The notes under the pieces are model-generated. The model ran no database searches and had not been told where the DNA came from. It saw nothing but the letters and a program-made list of their open reading frames with translations. Made by a program: the position numbers and the translations under genes. A stretch of DNA of 64,000 bases from Erpobdella octoculata (Eukaryota; Annelida; Clitellata; Hirudinida; Erpobdellidae), in contig OZ022245.1 of NCBI GenBank assembly GCA_963978895.1, forward strand, positions 2,989,121-3,053,120. Direction: 5' to 3'. How positions within the stretch are numbered: the first letter of the stretch is position 1; each line of letters begins with the position of its first letter. Shown one piece after another: positions 26,615-39,495 of this stretch.

Positions 26615-28402
26615 TGGCTGATTTATCAAGGGTAAGCTATCGATTATAATTTTAAAGCATTTTGTTTTTTTCTGGCGTCTTCTATAACCCATCGGGGGAT
26701 ACCGGGGGAAATCTCCTTACTTACGCAACAAGTCACAAGTGAAAATTATAAATTTTAATTTTAGCAGAAAAGAAAATATTCTTATGATAACGATCATTCA
26801 GAAACCTATAATAATAGATCGTATAAGCACAAGAGAAATTCATCTGGTTCGAGAGCCCCTTCATATGCGGATGGTTATAGGTACTGAAACTTCAATATTT
26901 TATATATTTAATTTTTTATTGACATTTAAAAATTTTCATTTTTGGTTTATGTCATGATGCATTTTAAATGATTTGATGATGCAACTTTTTAAAGATCTTC
27001 CAAGGATAATCATGCCAATGGAGCTGGCTGTTCTTCGAGATCTGTATCAAACGGTAACTATGACCGTGACAAGAGGCAGAAGCACAGGCACTGCCGGAGC
27101 GGTCGACATTCCCGAAGGTCTTCCCGAAGTTCAAGGACGAATTCAACTTGGGTGAGTACAAGGCTGAATTCTAGATAGAATTTGTCAGATGTTTAAATCA
27201 ATGAATTTTTATTTAAACCTTAAATAATCACATAAGTGTGGCTGGAAGCGGCCATGATGTTAACACATTTCCATCTTGTCTTTTCCTTCTGTCGTATTTG
27301 ACACGCTTTCATACGAAATGATGATGATGATGATGACGCTGTCTTCTCATTGGTCGATGGGTCGATTGCTGGTTCTTCTGCCCTGCCGACGTCTTGACAC
27401 TGCCCACCTCCGACGACGGCGACTCTCTGCCACGACATACGAAACGCATCGCAGGCGCACAAACATAACCACCACAAGCAGAAGGCAATCAAGAACGACG
27501 AAGAAGGTCATCTGTTATACAAGGAAGGAGACCTACTCAACGACAGATGTACTTTACTTACTTGGCTTCGTTCCGTCTTCGACTTTTTTTTGTTTCTTCG
27601 GTCGTTCCTCGAAGATCGACGCTTGTATTATCAATTATTAAATTAATTTTTTTAAGATTGAATTAATTTTTTTTAAGATTAAATTATTTTTTTTAAGATT
27701 AAATTAATTTTTTTAAGATTAAATTATTTTTTTGTAGATTAAATTAGTTGTTTTTTAAATACTACATGTTATTGTTATTAGTAAAATTTTCACTCTTCTG
27801 ATTAATTTTGTGTAAAAATTAAATATATAATTAATTTAAATCTGCTCGATAGTTGGCTTAAATTGTTAAGCATTAAGAGTAAGAGGGACTATATTTTGTG
27901 GGTTTTTCATCGTTTATAAAAGGCTAAAATAAATATGTTTGAATTTTTTCTTTAAAACCCTTTTAGATCAGCTCATTAGGACTCTTGGTCAAGGAACGTT
28001 CGGTCAAGTCATCGAAGCCAAAGATATCACAAAGTAATTTTTAGTTTCAAATGCAATTTTTTTAATATGTTTTTTCTATTATTATTAAAAAAAACTGATG
28101 TTCATTTCAATTACTAACGTTTTTTATAAATTGTCGTTTGAATTTTCCACTTTCGAACGGACAGAGGGGAGAGGCGAGCAGTGAAAATAATCCGGAACAT
28201 TCCAAAGTACAGGGAGGCTGCAAGGACTGAAGTTGAAATTCTGAAAAAAATTCACCGAACGAACGCCAAAGGAAGACTGTAAGAAGAATTTATTCAAATT
28301 TTTTCAGTCTTTAATATTAAATAATTTATGTTTAAAGTTATTTTGTTATCGTTGAATCTTTGATCGGTTTTTTAATACTTCCTATTTGCCATATTTTTGC
28401 CG

Positions 28403-28457
<55 letters not shown>

Positions 28458-31400
28458 CAGGATTTATAATTATGTACAACAAATTTATGGATACAACAGG
28501 TTGTGCATCAAGATGTTGGACTGGTTCGACTACTACGGCCACATCTGCATTGTTTTCGAATTGCTGGGACAGAGCGTCTTCGATTTCATGGTTGGTATTT
28601 ATTTCTTTCTCCCGATAGCTGTCGGATGCATTTACCTAGTACTGGGTTTAAGATGTTCTTGTACAATCAGATTACGAATATATTTATTTATTTATGAATA
28701 TATTACCTAGAACTGGGGTTAAGTTGTTCTTGTACAATCAAATTATGAATACATAATATATTATGAATATATTTATTTATTTATGAATATATTACCCAGA
28801 ACTGGGTTTAAGTTGTTCTTGTTCAATCAAATTATGAATACATAATATATTATAAGTATATTTATTTATTTATGAAACCCAGAACTGGGCTTAAGACGTT
28901 CTTGTAAAATCAAATTATGAATATATAAGTTAAATGAAAACATTATTAATTTGATTTTAAATGTTTTAATTGAAACTTAATGACAAAAATTATTTCCGTG
29001 CATCCCTTAACGTCGTTTGATCTTAAATTTTTTAGAAAAAGAACTATTATTATCCGTACCCGATGGAGCATGTACAGCAGATGGCCTACCAGCTGGTTCG
29101 AGCTGTTAAATGTTGGTCTACTTTTTTTTAAATTCTGCTTTCTCTTTTTTGCTGCCCGATCTTTAATTTTTTTTCTGAACGTTCCATGAAATTATTGTTC
29201 TCTCTACGGAATGTAGATTTAATGACTTCTTGAAGATTTTTAGTAATGACTTACTTTAAAATTTTTAAATTATGGAAAGAGGAAAAGAAATATCTGTCAG
29301 TATTAACTAATTACATATTAATAAAAGTGGTTTGTATTAAATGGCATACATGACCAATATTAATGTATTGATTCTGATGTACTTAAATTCTGATTTATTA
29401 ATTATTTGACGAATTCTAATCGGACATTTTTCGCTTGCAGTCCTGCACGACCACAAACTCACGCACACCGATCTGAAACCGGAAAACATTCTCTTCGTCG
29501 ACTCGACGTCAAAGTCGTACAAAACGAAAAAAATACGCAACAAGGCGAGGACGCTTATCTGTAACTTATGATGAATTAAATCCGCTAGCGTAACCTGACA
29601 TGATTTCAAACCTTCGATTGCGATTTTATTTTTTGTGCTCGTTTTTCTTTTAGTTGAAATAATTAATTATTCTCCAGTCTGAATAAATTATTATAATTTT
29701 TAATTACACGCAGGAACGAGAGCTACGTCAAGTGAAGTGCGCCGACATACAGATCATCGATTTTGGTTCGGCCACCTTCGAGGAAGAACACCACAGCCGG
29801 GTGGTCTCCACTCGCCACTATCGTGCCCCGGAGGTCGTTTTAGGTACGGCGTTGATTCTGTTGGGTTTATTCAGGTTTTTTTTTGTGTGGTCGTATTCAC
29901 ATTTTTGTTGGTTAATAATGTTGTAAATGTATTCAAAGTTTTGTTGCAAAGATAGAAATTAATGTTTCATTATATCGTCAACTTGGTTAATCGACAAACA
30001 GTTCTTTGAAGTGGATCATGGTTTGATCTTGCTCTGGCTGGATCCAAGCATCGAAACTGGAGCAATAGATTAGCAGCAGTGAGTGTGCAGTGTTTCAATA
30101 TGAAGCCGAATCAGCTGTGTAGCCATGTCTGAGAGAGAGCGACATATTTGCGTTTCGTGTTGATTGTACTTTGAACCTGATTGAAATTACGACTCATTCA
30201 TAAATGTTGTAATTGCAGAACTAGGGTGGTCTTATCCGTGTGACGTCTGGAGTATCGGCTGCATATTGTTCGAGTTATACACCGGTCACACTATGTTTCA
30301 GGTTGGATTTAATGTTAATTTTTTCTAACATTACAATAACATTAAAATTCGATTTAGGGTGCTGATAGACTATAGTAGTATAGCCTCTTATATTCATGCA
30401 TACCATAAAAAGCCATCTAAAAAGAAATTTGCATTAAGGGCATCCCCGTGTAAAACTTTTACAAAATGCTATATGTTAATACGGGGGAAAATATTCATTT
30501 CTAGTTAAGAGTAGAAAATGGATGTTTTGAAAATGAATGATGAGGATGATGGCTTATAGCAGTAGCATGTGATGTAATTCTCCTGTGACATGCTGTTTAA
30601 GTTTTCTCTCGCACAATCTGTATGCCATGTTTTGAACTCTTGTTATGTTTATTTACAGACTCATGACAATCTTGAACATCTGGCCATGATGGAAAGAATT
30701 CTTGGACCTCTGCCTTCATCCATGACTAAGCAGTCGTTGTTAGTATTATTTTTCTATTATATCTATATCGGAGGAGGTTCGGGCTTGTGAAGTCTGGAGG
30801 GTCTGCCTGTTCAGAATTTATGGAAAAGCATTCTGGAAATTTTCTTGATAAATACCTGGGCAACAAAAATACGAGATTTTAAAACATCCAACTTTGAAAT
30901 AAATTAAAGCTTAAATAAATTTCACCTCGATTATAATTTCACGTAAATTATCATCCCCCAGGAAAACTAAATACTTCCGAAACGGCCAGCTTGCTTGGGA
31001 CGAGAACAGCGAAGATGGTCAAGCGGTCAAGGATCAGTGCAAGTCGCTAAAAGTTTGTAGATATCTCGGTTCTCAAATTAAGACTTGTTTTAACTGTCGC
31101 ATGTATACTCGTTATGTAGATTTTTTAAATTGCAAGTCGCTAAAAGCTTGTAGATATCTCAGTTCGTTATTTCATGCTCAAATTAAGACTTGTTTTATTT
31201 GTCACATGTATACTTGTAATGTAAATTTTTTCAAAATGTGTATGGTTTATGCGTTTCTCGATTTACTACTATGTAACCAGAATGTTTATTTATTGAAGAA
31301 AAAACTTGATAACCGATTAATATTATCATCTGTTTTAAATGTAAATTTTTTTATTAATTATTCAGAGATACATGAGGTCCAACTCAGAGAGTCACTGTCA

Positions 31401-31491
31401 GCTTTTTGACCTGATATCGAGAATGCTCGCCTACAAGCCTTCCCAACGCATCACACTCAACGAGGCACTCCAACACCCGTTTTTTACTTGA
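26615..31491 (+). CDS. CLK/LAMMER dual-specificity protein kinase
   Basis: Fourteen exons in continuous phase: 26615-26632, 26765-26880, 26995-27151, 27455-27548, 27967-28033, 28165-28278, 28500-28590, 29036-29111, 29441-29544, 29714-29843, 30219-30301, 30659-30738, 30962-31052, 31366-31491; 448 residues. CLK kinases phosphorylate SR splicing factors in the nucleus. The N-terminal 125 residues are Arg/Ser/His-rich as in CLKs. Kinase marks: GQGTFG (about 135), AVK Lys (about 157), [21 protein letters not shown], and the family signature [11 protein letters not shown] (about 356-366), ending LQHPFFT. Order and length match Drosophila Doa and human CLK2. The intron after 29544 seems to use a GC donor. 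Its 3' half is duplicated at 43154-44400. Confidence 0.94.
27645..27750. repeat. Short tandem repeat in CLK intron
   Basis: About five units of TTTTTTTAAGATTAAATTA type. Confidence 0.8.
28405..28457. repeat. (ATT)n tract in CLK intron
   Basis: About 17 ATT units. Confidence 0.95.
28635..28930. repeat. Tandem repeat in CLK intron 7
   Basis: Three diverged units of about 100-120 bp sharing AGAACTGGGTTTAAG, GTTCTTGTACAATCAAATTA and TATATTTATTTATTTATGAA. Confidence 0.8.
31037..31215. repeat. Tandem duplication across CLK exon 13 donor
   Basis: GCAAGTCGCTAAAAGTTTGTAGATATCTC at the exon 13/intron boundary is repeated near 31134 with GCTTGT in place of the GTTTGT donor, together with about 70 bp of intron. 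The partial gene copy at 43551 has one unit only, so this arose in the parent locus after the larger duplication, or was lost there. Confidence 0.7.
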
Positions 31492-32905
31492 AGACATCCA
31501 GATGATCCCTTGACCCCGTTTACTGTTAATTTTAAACCAGAAGTAGCCCATACCTCGTAACCATCGCCTCCACTCGACAATCATTGTTTCTCGTTGATGT
31601 ATTGCTCGTGATTGTCAAGCTGATGTGCATGGGATAGTTTAATGTGAAGGTGACCGATGATGTTAATCAACTCCGAGCTTGTTTGCGGCCCTGGTTTTGT
31701 TATTAAGATATCTTAATATAATTTATTCATGATGATGATGATGATGATGATGTTATGATCTTGATTAACTTTAAATTCTGTTAATATCATGAGTTAGATG
31801 GATTCTAACATTAAGTAAAACATTTTTTGGCATGATTTTGTTGCCTTCTGACAAAAAGTGGCACTCCAGCGTGACCCCTCGTTAGGAAATTATTACTTTC
31901 TAATTAATTATTAAGTTCCTATTAATTATTAAATTCTTATTAATTAATAAGCTCTCATTAAATATTGTTCTTATTCTTATATATATTGGTTTGAGCATGC
32001 AGTCAGTGTAAGTTTTGTTTTTGGTTTTAATGCTTTTATTGGTGACTTCTGAATTTTTTGGATGGTACAACTACCCTCTCTTTGGTCATTAGCTATTTTA
32101 AGAAAAAAATTGAGGGACATTTTTTGGAAAATTACCTTGTGATTACCCCCGGTCTTCAACTATTTCACTAGAAAAGAGTTTTCTTAGGATAAATTTTTGG
32201 AACGTAGGCACTCTCAAAATCTAGCCCCACACAAGGTTTTCTTAATGGTGTTGATGGAGTTGGAAATCTGTCAAAAGTTTTGTCCATTGGAATTTTTATC
32301 ATGTTTTTTTAGAGACATTTTACACATTATCAGTACAGCTTGTGTCTTTGTGGCTGGTAAGTTCATCCTTTTTACGGTCATATTCATGATCTGCTGGTTC
32401 TGCTTAACTTATTTGATAAAACAGCGCAATTGTTTCCCTCCGCAATAACAAACTAAATAAATTGCAAGCAAAAGAAAGTTTTTTCGTAAAAACCATCAGC
32501 GTATCAAGGTTTCAGTGAGAAGTTCTATCTAGGAGTCCATGGTCTGATCCAGAAATAGAGGTGGTCACGTTGTGAAACGTGTTGAATCAGTCATCCCGGA
32601 CAAGATGAGATAAGACGGTCATTAAATGTTAACTAAAGAATCTCCGGTTAATGTTGTGAAGCAAAACGTCGTTCAGCTCCACTTAAATTTTAATCAATAT
32701 GCATGAAAATATGTGTAAGTTGGGTAATTTATATTTTCCCTCCTCCCTGTTTTTTTTCCAGGTGAAACTGCGCCCGCCAGTGGCTTCTATCCTATATACA
32801 CCCGGACGCAGCTGCGTCCGGCAAAAAACAAGGGGTAAGAAAAAAATAAAAGGGGGTAACGAAAAAAGTTTAAAAATCCATCCATTTAGAAATTTTGATC
32901 CCTAT
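31492..32905 (+). other. CLK 3' flank, duplicated downstream
   Basis: Includes the CLK 3' UTR, an (ATG)n tract at 31727-31753 and AT-rich sequence. It is repeated at 44401-45503 at high identity, except that about 280 bp (32225-32500) is absent there. A 32055-32160 block also resembles 1095-1230 in a HAAO intron, so it holds an older dispersed repeat. Confidence 0.7.
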
Positions 32906-33223
32906 ATATATATATATATATATATAGTATGTGTTTGGAATTTTATGTTTTTAGTTTTATATTTGAATGGTTTCATTAGTGTTTCTCTATCTTTATATAT
33001 TTGATTTTCCTTACTTTATTATAGGGGTTCTGATGATGGATAAAGCCGAAACCGGCCGGTCAACCCCTCGTGACAATAAAGTTTTGTGCACTGATGACTG
33101 TGTAATTAATTCGGGAAGAAAATTTAGACGGTTTGAAGCAGTAGTAAAGAAATGGTGTTGTAGAAAATGGGCCGTAGCATTTAATAGAGCGTGTTTATGC
33201 AAAAGTTGATACCCAAATACTGT

Positions 33224-33734
<511 letters not shown>

Positions 33735-33754
33735 AATTAATTGCTATAAACAAA

Positions 33755-34513
33755 ATGAATACTGATTTTCTACTTGAGAAACATTGGCCGTGTTTTGGAC
33801 AAGGCAATCATTCAGTAGCTTCGAAAATGCTGCATGAATGGTGCGGCAAAATCTCGGCGTTTGTCTCATCACTTTCGGAGCGATTAACGCTACTTGAAAG
33901 TAAAGACAAAATCAATCTTGACGAAATCTGCAAGTTGAAAACAGATTTGGCGGTCGCACAGACCGAGAAAAAATCCCCATCGATTGTGAATGACTGGATT
34001 CAAGTGGTGAAAGCCGGTACTCAAAAAACAAAACAGCCAGCTGCTCAGTTGGTTGTTGTTAATGCTTCAATAAATGAACTGAAGGATCGTGAAAGAAGAA
34101 AAAAGAATATAATTGTTTACGGTATCCCTGAGTCACCGAACTCAGCCCAGGCTACTAAAAAAACTGAGGATGAAGAATCCGTTAAACAAATCTTGAATGT
34201 AATCGGTAAGTCTGAGGTAAAACCTGTACATTTGAAACGACTAAGATCTAAAGACACAAGCAAACCAGGTCCAATTTTGGTAGAATTATCTGATGTTAGT
34301 CTTAGGAATCCGATTCTCATGGCTGCCAAAATTCTGAGAAACAGTGACCATAAATCCGTCTATATCAGTCCGGATTTAACAGAAGCGGAAAGACAACTGG
34401 ATTATCAGCTTAGACTTGAAAGAAACAAATTAAATGCAAATTTAACTAAGGATTCGCCCTTTCGGTACTGCATCCGGGGTAATCAATTGCAAAAATTCAA
34501 GAAAAGTTTTTAA
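33755..34513 (+). CDS. LINE ORF1 protein
   Basis: 252 residues, intact. The first third is predicted coiled ([20 protein letters not shown]). A domain starting [20 protein letters not shown] and continuing [40 protein letters not shown] is the RRM-like nucleic-acid-binding ORF1 seen in many invertebrate CR1/L2-group LINEs. It would coat element RNA in the retrotransposition particle. Its last bases lie just before the ORF2 endonuclease frame. Confidence 0.78.
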   Translation: MNTDFLLEKHWPCFGQGNHSVASKMLHEWCGKISAFVSSLSERLTLLESKDKINLDEICKLKTDLAVAQTEKKSPSIVNDWIQVVKAGTQKTKQPAAQLVVVNASINELKDRERRKKNIIVYGIPESPNSAQATKKTEDEESVKQILNVIGKSEVKPVHLKRLRSKDTSKPGPILVELSDVSLRNPILMAAKILRNSDHKSVYISPDLTEAERQLDYQLRLERNKLNANLTKDSPFRYCIRGNQLQKFKKSF

Positions 34514-34553
34514 TAAAGAAGTTTTTGCTGGCCTGTCTGTTGCTTTTCATAAT

Positions 34554-35300
34554 GTGTGTTCGATCAAAGAGAAATCGTCTCGAATCTGTGATCTGATTGC
34601 GTCTCAGTCTATTGACATTTTTGTTGCAGCAGAGACTTGGCATGAATCTGGTGATAGCGTTTTGTTGGGCCGTGTTACTCCTGCTGGTTACAAGTGTCTT
34701 GATCGGGCACGTCCTGCTGACCATACAAGCAAATCTCGGGCTTTGATAAATCATGGTGGAATTGCAATTATTTATAAGGATGGCTTGTCTATGACTGAAA
34801 TTGATCTTCGAACACCAGTTGCGTCATTCGAATTTTTATGTTGTAATATCTCTAGCAATCAGACTGGAGTTGTATTGTTATCAGTCTATCGTCCTGGATC
34901 AAAGCCTGCAACCAAGAAATTCTTTGATGAGTTCTGTTTCCTTTTGGAAATATTGTCAACATACCGTAGACCAATTGTTATTACTGGAGACCTGAACATT
35001 CACGTTGAAAGACAAAATGATATAATTGCAATGAAACTGCATGAATTGCTAACTTCTTTCAATTTGATTATTCATGAGACAATTCCAACGCATCGGCTAG
35101 GAGGGCAGCTTGATCTCGTGATTTCACGTGATGATATGGTAGATCTTCAAGTTTCTGTGCAAGAAACTGGCTTATCTGATCATCTAATGCTATTGTTTCG
35201 ACTTCCACTCCAAAAACCAACTAAGCCTGTTGAACAGAACAAAAATGCGGCTGAAATTCGGTTGAGCCGAAAAACCGCGAACAATAAATTAAAAAAGTAG
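34554..35300 (+). pseudogene. LINE ORF2, endonuclease domain only
   Basis: 248 residues of apurinic-type endonuclease: VAAETWHES (catalytic Glu), GGIAIIYKDG, VVLLSVYRPG, IVITGDLNIHVE (Asp, Asn), TGLSDHLML (Asp, His). The real ORF2 start may lie a few codons upstream of the Met used. The frame stops at 35300 right after the endonuclease, before any RT motif, so the protein is truncated. It would nick target DNA. Confidence 0.78.
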
Positions 35301-35422
35301 TTGTATAATGTTTTTGGGTAGTTAGCAGTATTAATATGACTAAGTCAATATAAATTTGTAATACAACATACTGGAATTAAAAATGTCATAAAATCACAAA
35401 TGAAAACTAATTTAACTTTCCT

Positions 35423-36194
35423 TTGGACGCGATGGATCCGCACCACATACACCAGAAGTTTACAATGACCGATGCTGATGGACATTCCCACATCCTCAGC
35501 GAAACCATGGTTGAGCGTGATCTGGGCATCTACGTTGACAACAAACTAAGCTGGACGAATCAAATAGAGAACTCGAAGGCGAAAGCTTCTGCGGCGCTTG
35601 CAACACTCAAGCGCACGTTCATTTACTGGACGACTCACACATTGAAAATCCTCTTTAGCACATATGTAAGACCTCACCTTGAATACTGTGCTTCTGTGTG
35701 GAAACCTTAATATAATATCACTCGAATATAATATTAATATAATATCACTCGAATCTGTTCAACGCAATGCAACCAAATTAATTCCTCAAATTCGATCATT
35801 GCCTTATTCTGATAGACTGGCTGCAATCGGCCTTCCTTATTTGTTTGAGAGAATGACTAGAGGAGACCTCATACAATATTTTAAAATTGTCAAGGGGTTT
35901 AACACAGTCAATTGGGTTAACCCAAATCAACCGTTTCCTTCAGCAAGGATAGATGGACCAGCTGGTGGTATTCGTGCAAATAATGATCATCGTCTGAAAC
36001 GAGAAGCCATTACAAACTATCGACCCCGTGAACACTTATTCAGCAACAGAGTCCTGGCAATTTGGAACGTACTGCCGAACGAAATAACTTGCACCAATTC
36101 AGTTAATGCTTTCAAAAACAAGCTTGACATCTTTTTGATTGAATATTACAGAAAGGACGATTTTCATTTAAAACTTGTGAATTTATTGAACTGA
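35423..36194 (+). pseudogene. LINE ORF2, C-terminal RT remnant
   Basis: MVERDLGIYVDNKLSWTNQI and YVRPHLEYCASVWKP are the standard post-palm RT region. A stop follows because of a 26-bp tandem duplication (TAATATAATATCACTCGAAT twice, 35705-35755). After it SVQRNATKLIPQIRSLPYSD and ERMTRGDLIQYFKIVKGF continue to the stop at 36194. Confidence 0.8.
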
Positions 36195-36451
36195 ATTTTT
36201 ATTTTGTTTTTGTTTAGTAAGGTTCTACCATAGCCGAAGCTACTTTAATAGTAGCTTAAGACCTCGTTAGGGGTCCGGCATCGCATAGCGTCAGGTGACA
36301 CTATGCTGTAGAAAATAAACATTATTATTATTATTAATAACAAAAGTTCAAGGCTTCAAGCTTTGCAATCCATTCAAATTCGAGAACAATTCATCATTCA
36401 TTTCACTCGTTCGAGTAAACAAATAATCCAATTGAGAACCAAACTAAATGA

Positions 36452-36765
<314 letters not shown>

Positions 36766-36894
36766 TGTTAAAAATTTTTATATCATTTCTAAAACATCGT
36801 TGGAATATGTGTTCAGTAAAAATGATATTGTATGCTAACATATGCAAATTATTATTGTTTTTATTCATGAAATTATAAAAGTTTAAGTTTTAAA

Positions 36895-38499
36895 ATGAGT
36901 CACTTACTATCACTAAAACTTTCATGCACAGATTTTGTCTTATTCAATTTCAAGGAAACTTTTCTTACAACATGCTCTGAGAACAAATGTCTTCCTTTTA
37001 AAGTTAAAGACCACATTAAACTGTCATCGAGTATTTTTGAAGACATAATTTCAAGAAGTCAAAAAATAGGGATGGAACAACATCTTGAGTATCTAATTCC
37101 ATTTCATTTAAAATTTTCATGCTATAGTGAATTAAAACTTAAAGATGTTGATATTAATACGTTTTTTCAACCTTTATCAACCATTGTCAACAGAGGAAAT
37201 CTTACTTGTATTTCGTTTTCTGGATTTTCAGGTTTTCCAAAAAATATAGAAAGGTTCGGACAATCAGAAGAATTTTTTTATCAATTTTGCCAAAACCATT
37301 CTCTATCATCAAATTTAGAAGAACTAAATTTAGATGTATTATGCGGTTATATAAAAAGTTGTCGCAACAATTTCATGAACAATTCTGTGTGGTTTTGTCC
37401 TAAATTAACTAGACTTTCTTTGCGTTGTGTTTGTTCGCAAAAATCCCAACAGGAAAAAAATCTAATTGATCTTTTTAAAATTAAATTTCCTTGTGAGAAT
37501 TTAAAAATGTTAAGCATATCTCGTTGTGATAGTGCTGCGAAAACGTTAGGCAAAATTTCAAATTTTGTTAATCTGCAAAAACTGGCTTTTAATATGTCGG
37601 CTAGGATATCGTTGAGGAAATTAATTGATTCAATATCATGCCTTTCCAAATTAAAGTGGCTTGACATAAGTGAAAACCGTTGCTTAAAAAAGATTAATAA
37701 CGGTAATCTGCAATTAATATATACAATGATTGACAAATTACCAAATTTAGTTCATTTAGACATCAGTAACGCGTATGCTGAAGTCGTTGAACCTGTCGCG
37801 TGGACGCATTCGAGAAATTTACAGTATTTAGGCTTGAGTTTTCGTTGGTACACATTGAAAATGTCTACAAACCTAAGCTCTGAGATTGTTACTAATTATG
37901 ACACAGTTGAAGGTATTGCAGCGTCATTAAAACACGTATTTTGGAAAAGCGGAATTTTTGAAGAGTGTTTTAGAAAACTCTTAAGTAAAAAAAAAATCCT
38001 TCCTATCATTATTGAATCTTTATACAAAATAATTTATCTGTATAATCCCCAAGACAGTGCAAATATTTGCTCTTGTTGTATAAAGTTATTGCATGTTTTA
38101 TCCAAATTCGGTTTTAAAAGCAGCGAAATAAAAAAGGTTATTAAAGTGCTGTTGAATTCGAGATACAGGTGTTTTTGGGTAAAACCATTAATTTATTCCT
38201 TTCATGACAATTTTATATGGAAAGAGCTATTATCACCAAATCATAACTGGATTAAAACCGTTTTGTCACACAGGCCTGAAAATAGAGAAGATCGTGAACA
38301 ATCGGTCTCTTATCTACTAATGGCATGCGAAAAGTATTACGAATTTACAAATAAGATAATTCCACAAAGCGATGCTATTATAAATTTTATTAAAAATAAC
38401 TGCTCAAATCGTATTCTTGAACAGAGATTCGGAACAAGTCATGAAGGTATAAGAAGAAAAATCAAATTCAGAAACTCTCGGCCTAAAAAAATGCTATAA
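36895..38499 (+). CDS. ZYG11/ZER1-like leucine-rich repeat protein, intronless copy B
   Basis: 534 residues, single exon, same start context as the copies at 18955-20592 and 50694-52301. Differences from copy A include changes in surface LRR positions (LNLDVLCGYIKSCRNNFMNN against LALDVLCGNIISLRKKYRKK) and a shorter helix after FEECFRKL. Domains are as for copy A: N-terminal segment, LRRs about 100-315 and a helical C-terminal half. Flanks are shared with copy C from the (AT)n tract through to at least 39480, so this is a segmental duplicate, not a retrocopy with its own boundaries. The frame is intact, which suggests it is or recently was expressed. Confidence 0.68.
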   Translation: MSHLLSLKLSCTDFVLFNFKETFLTTCSENKCLPFKVKDHIKLSSSIFEDIISRSQKIGMEQHLEYLIPFHLKFSCYSELKLKDVDINTFFQPLSTIVNRGNLTCISFSGFSGFPKNIERFGQSEEFFYQFCQNHSLSSNLEELNLDVLCGYIKSCRNNFMNNSVWFCPKLTRLSLRCVCSQKSQQEKNLIDLFKIKFPCENLKMLSISRCDSAAKTLGKISNFVNLQKLAFNMSARISLRKLIDSISCLSKLKWLDISENRCLKKINNGNLQLIYTMIDKLPNLVHLDISNAYAEVVEPVAWTHSRNLQYLGLSFRWYTLKMSTNLSSEIVTNYDTVEGIAASLKHVFWKSGIFEECFRKLLSKKKILPIIIESLYKIIYLYNPQDSANICSCCIKLLHVLSKFGFKSSEIKKVIKVLLNSRYRCFWVKPLIYSFHDNFIWKELLSPNHNWIKTVLSHRPENREDREQSVSYLLMACEKYYEFTNKIIPQSDAIINFIKNNCSNRILEQRFGTSHEGIRRKIKFRNSRPKKML

Positions 38500-38749
38500 C
38501 ACAATTTAAAAATAAATTCAATTTTTTTCATTTTCATTTTTGTTTACTTAAACTATTTTTTGCGCAGCAATAAATTTGACCTTAAGAATGGAAACGATTA
38601 ATTTTTTGCAGAACTTTTTATCTTTGTTCACTTTTCACTTTTATGTTAAAAAACTTTATATTTTCTGAAAACCTGAAACCAAGATTTAGAAAAAATGTGC
38701 TAAGATAATTTTTCAGTAATTTGTGTTTTTGTGCGTTAACGATTTTTTT

Positions 38750-39300
38750 TTTACACACGTGAAATATCTGTCTGATAATGTTAAAAAAAGTTTAAATTTT
38801 GGAGGGAGAATTTGTCATTTTTAGGGAGGGGGAAATTCCCCCTAAGACGTCAGGATAAAACATTGTAACAAACTTTCCATAATCCAATCAAACCAAAACT
38901 TAGAATGACTTGATTTTTATGACAATGTATTTTACTCATTTTGAGATTTTTTAAATCCTTCATTTTAACTTCACTCCCGGTCTTGCTTGCTTGATGGTTT
39001 GGAAATTTTGAAACTTTCCGTCCTCTAATTAAGCTGTAATTTGAAATATAAGTTTGTTCATCATGACAATGTATCGTATTGAAGTTTGAAAATTTTCTAA
39101 ACATTTTTTTTAATTAAAAAAATAATTTCTTTTTATGTTTGCGTGGTTACCACACACCAAATCCTCAAATTTACATTCCACACGTGAAATATCTGTCTGT
39201 TAATGTTGAAAAAAGTTGAAATTTCGGAGGGCGAATTTGTCATTTTTGGAGAGGGGGAAATTCCCCCTAAGACGTCAGGATAAAACATTGATCAGAGCCC
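38750..39300. repeat. Tandem duplicated flank of ZYG11-like copy B
   Basis: ACACACGTGAAATATCTGTC to GACGTCAGGATAAAACATTG occurs at 38755-38865 and again at 39180-39290; copy C has it once (52560-52670). The spacer holds a foldback-related stretch (38877-38945). Confidence 0.75.
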
Positions 39301-39495
39301 TTTGTAACAGAAAATTATTGCGAATATGAGAGAAAAACCGACAAATGTAAATGTCAAACTAAAATTGGAATAAAGCAAGGACGTACTTACCTAAAACTGG
39401 ACGAGATGATTAGAAAGTAAATATAATACAAACCAATTTGGTTGATATAAACCCCATCGGAGATAAAAGAGCGAGATAAAATTGACCAGAATACA

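Larger units (their letters stand above)
33755..36345 (+). mobile_element. CR1/L2-type LINE, reverse transcriptase core deleted
   Basis: Order: ORF1 (33755-34513), apurinic-type endonuclease start of ORF2 (to 35300), then only the C-terminal end of the RT (35423-36194) and a 3' UTR ending in ACATTATTATTATTATTA at about 36310-36345. The catalytic RT palm is missing between 35300 and 35423. The 5' boundary is obscured by (AT)n. The trinucleotide tail fits CR1/L2/Crack-like LINEs. Confidence 0.8.

Noticed and set aside
27220..27641. Frames across the CLK DEEGHL exon on both strands
   Set aside because: The kinase reading frame and splice phase fix exon 27455-27548; the others are shadows.
37206..37736. 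Overlapping frames within ZYG11-like genes on the other strand
   Set aside because: Shadows of the LRR coding frame, repeated in each copy.
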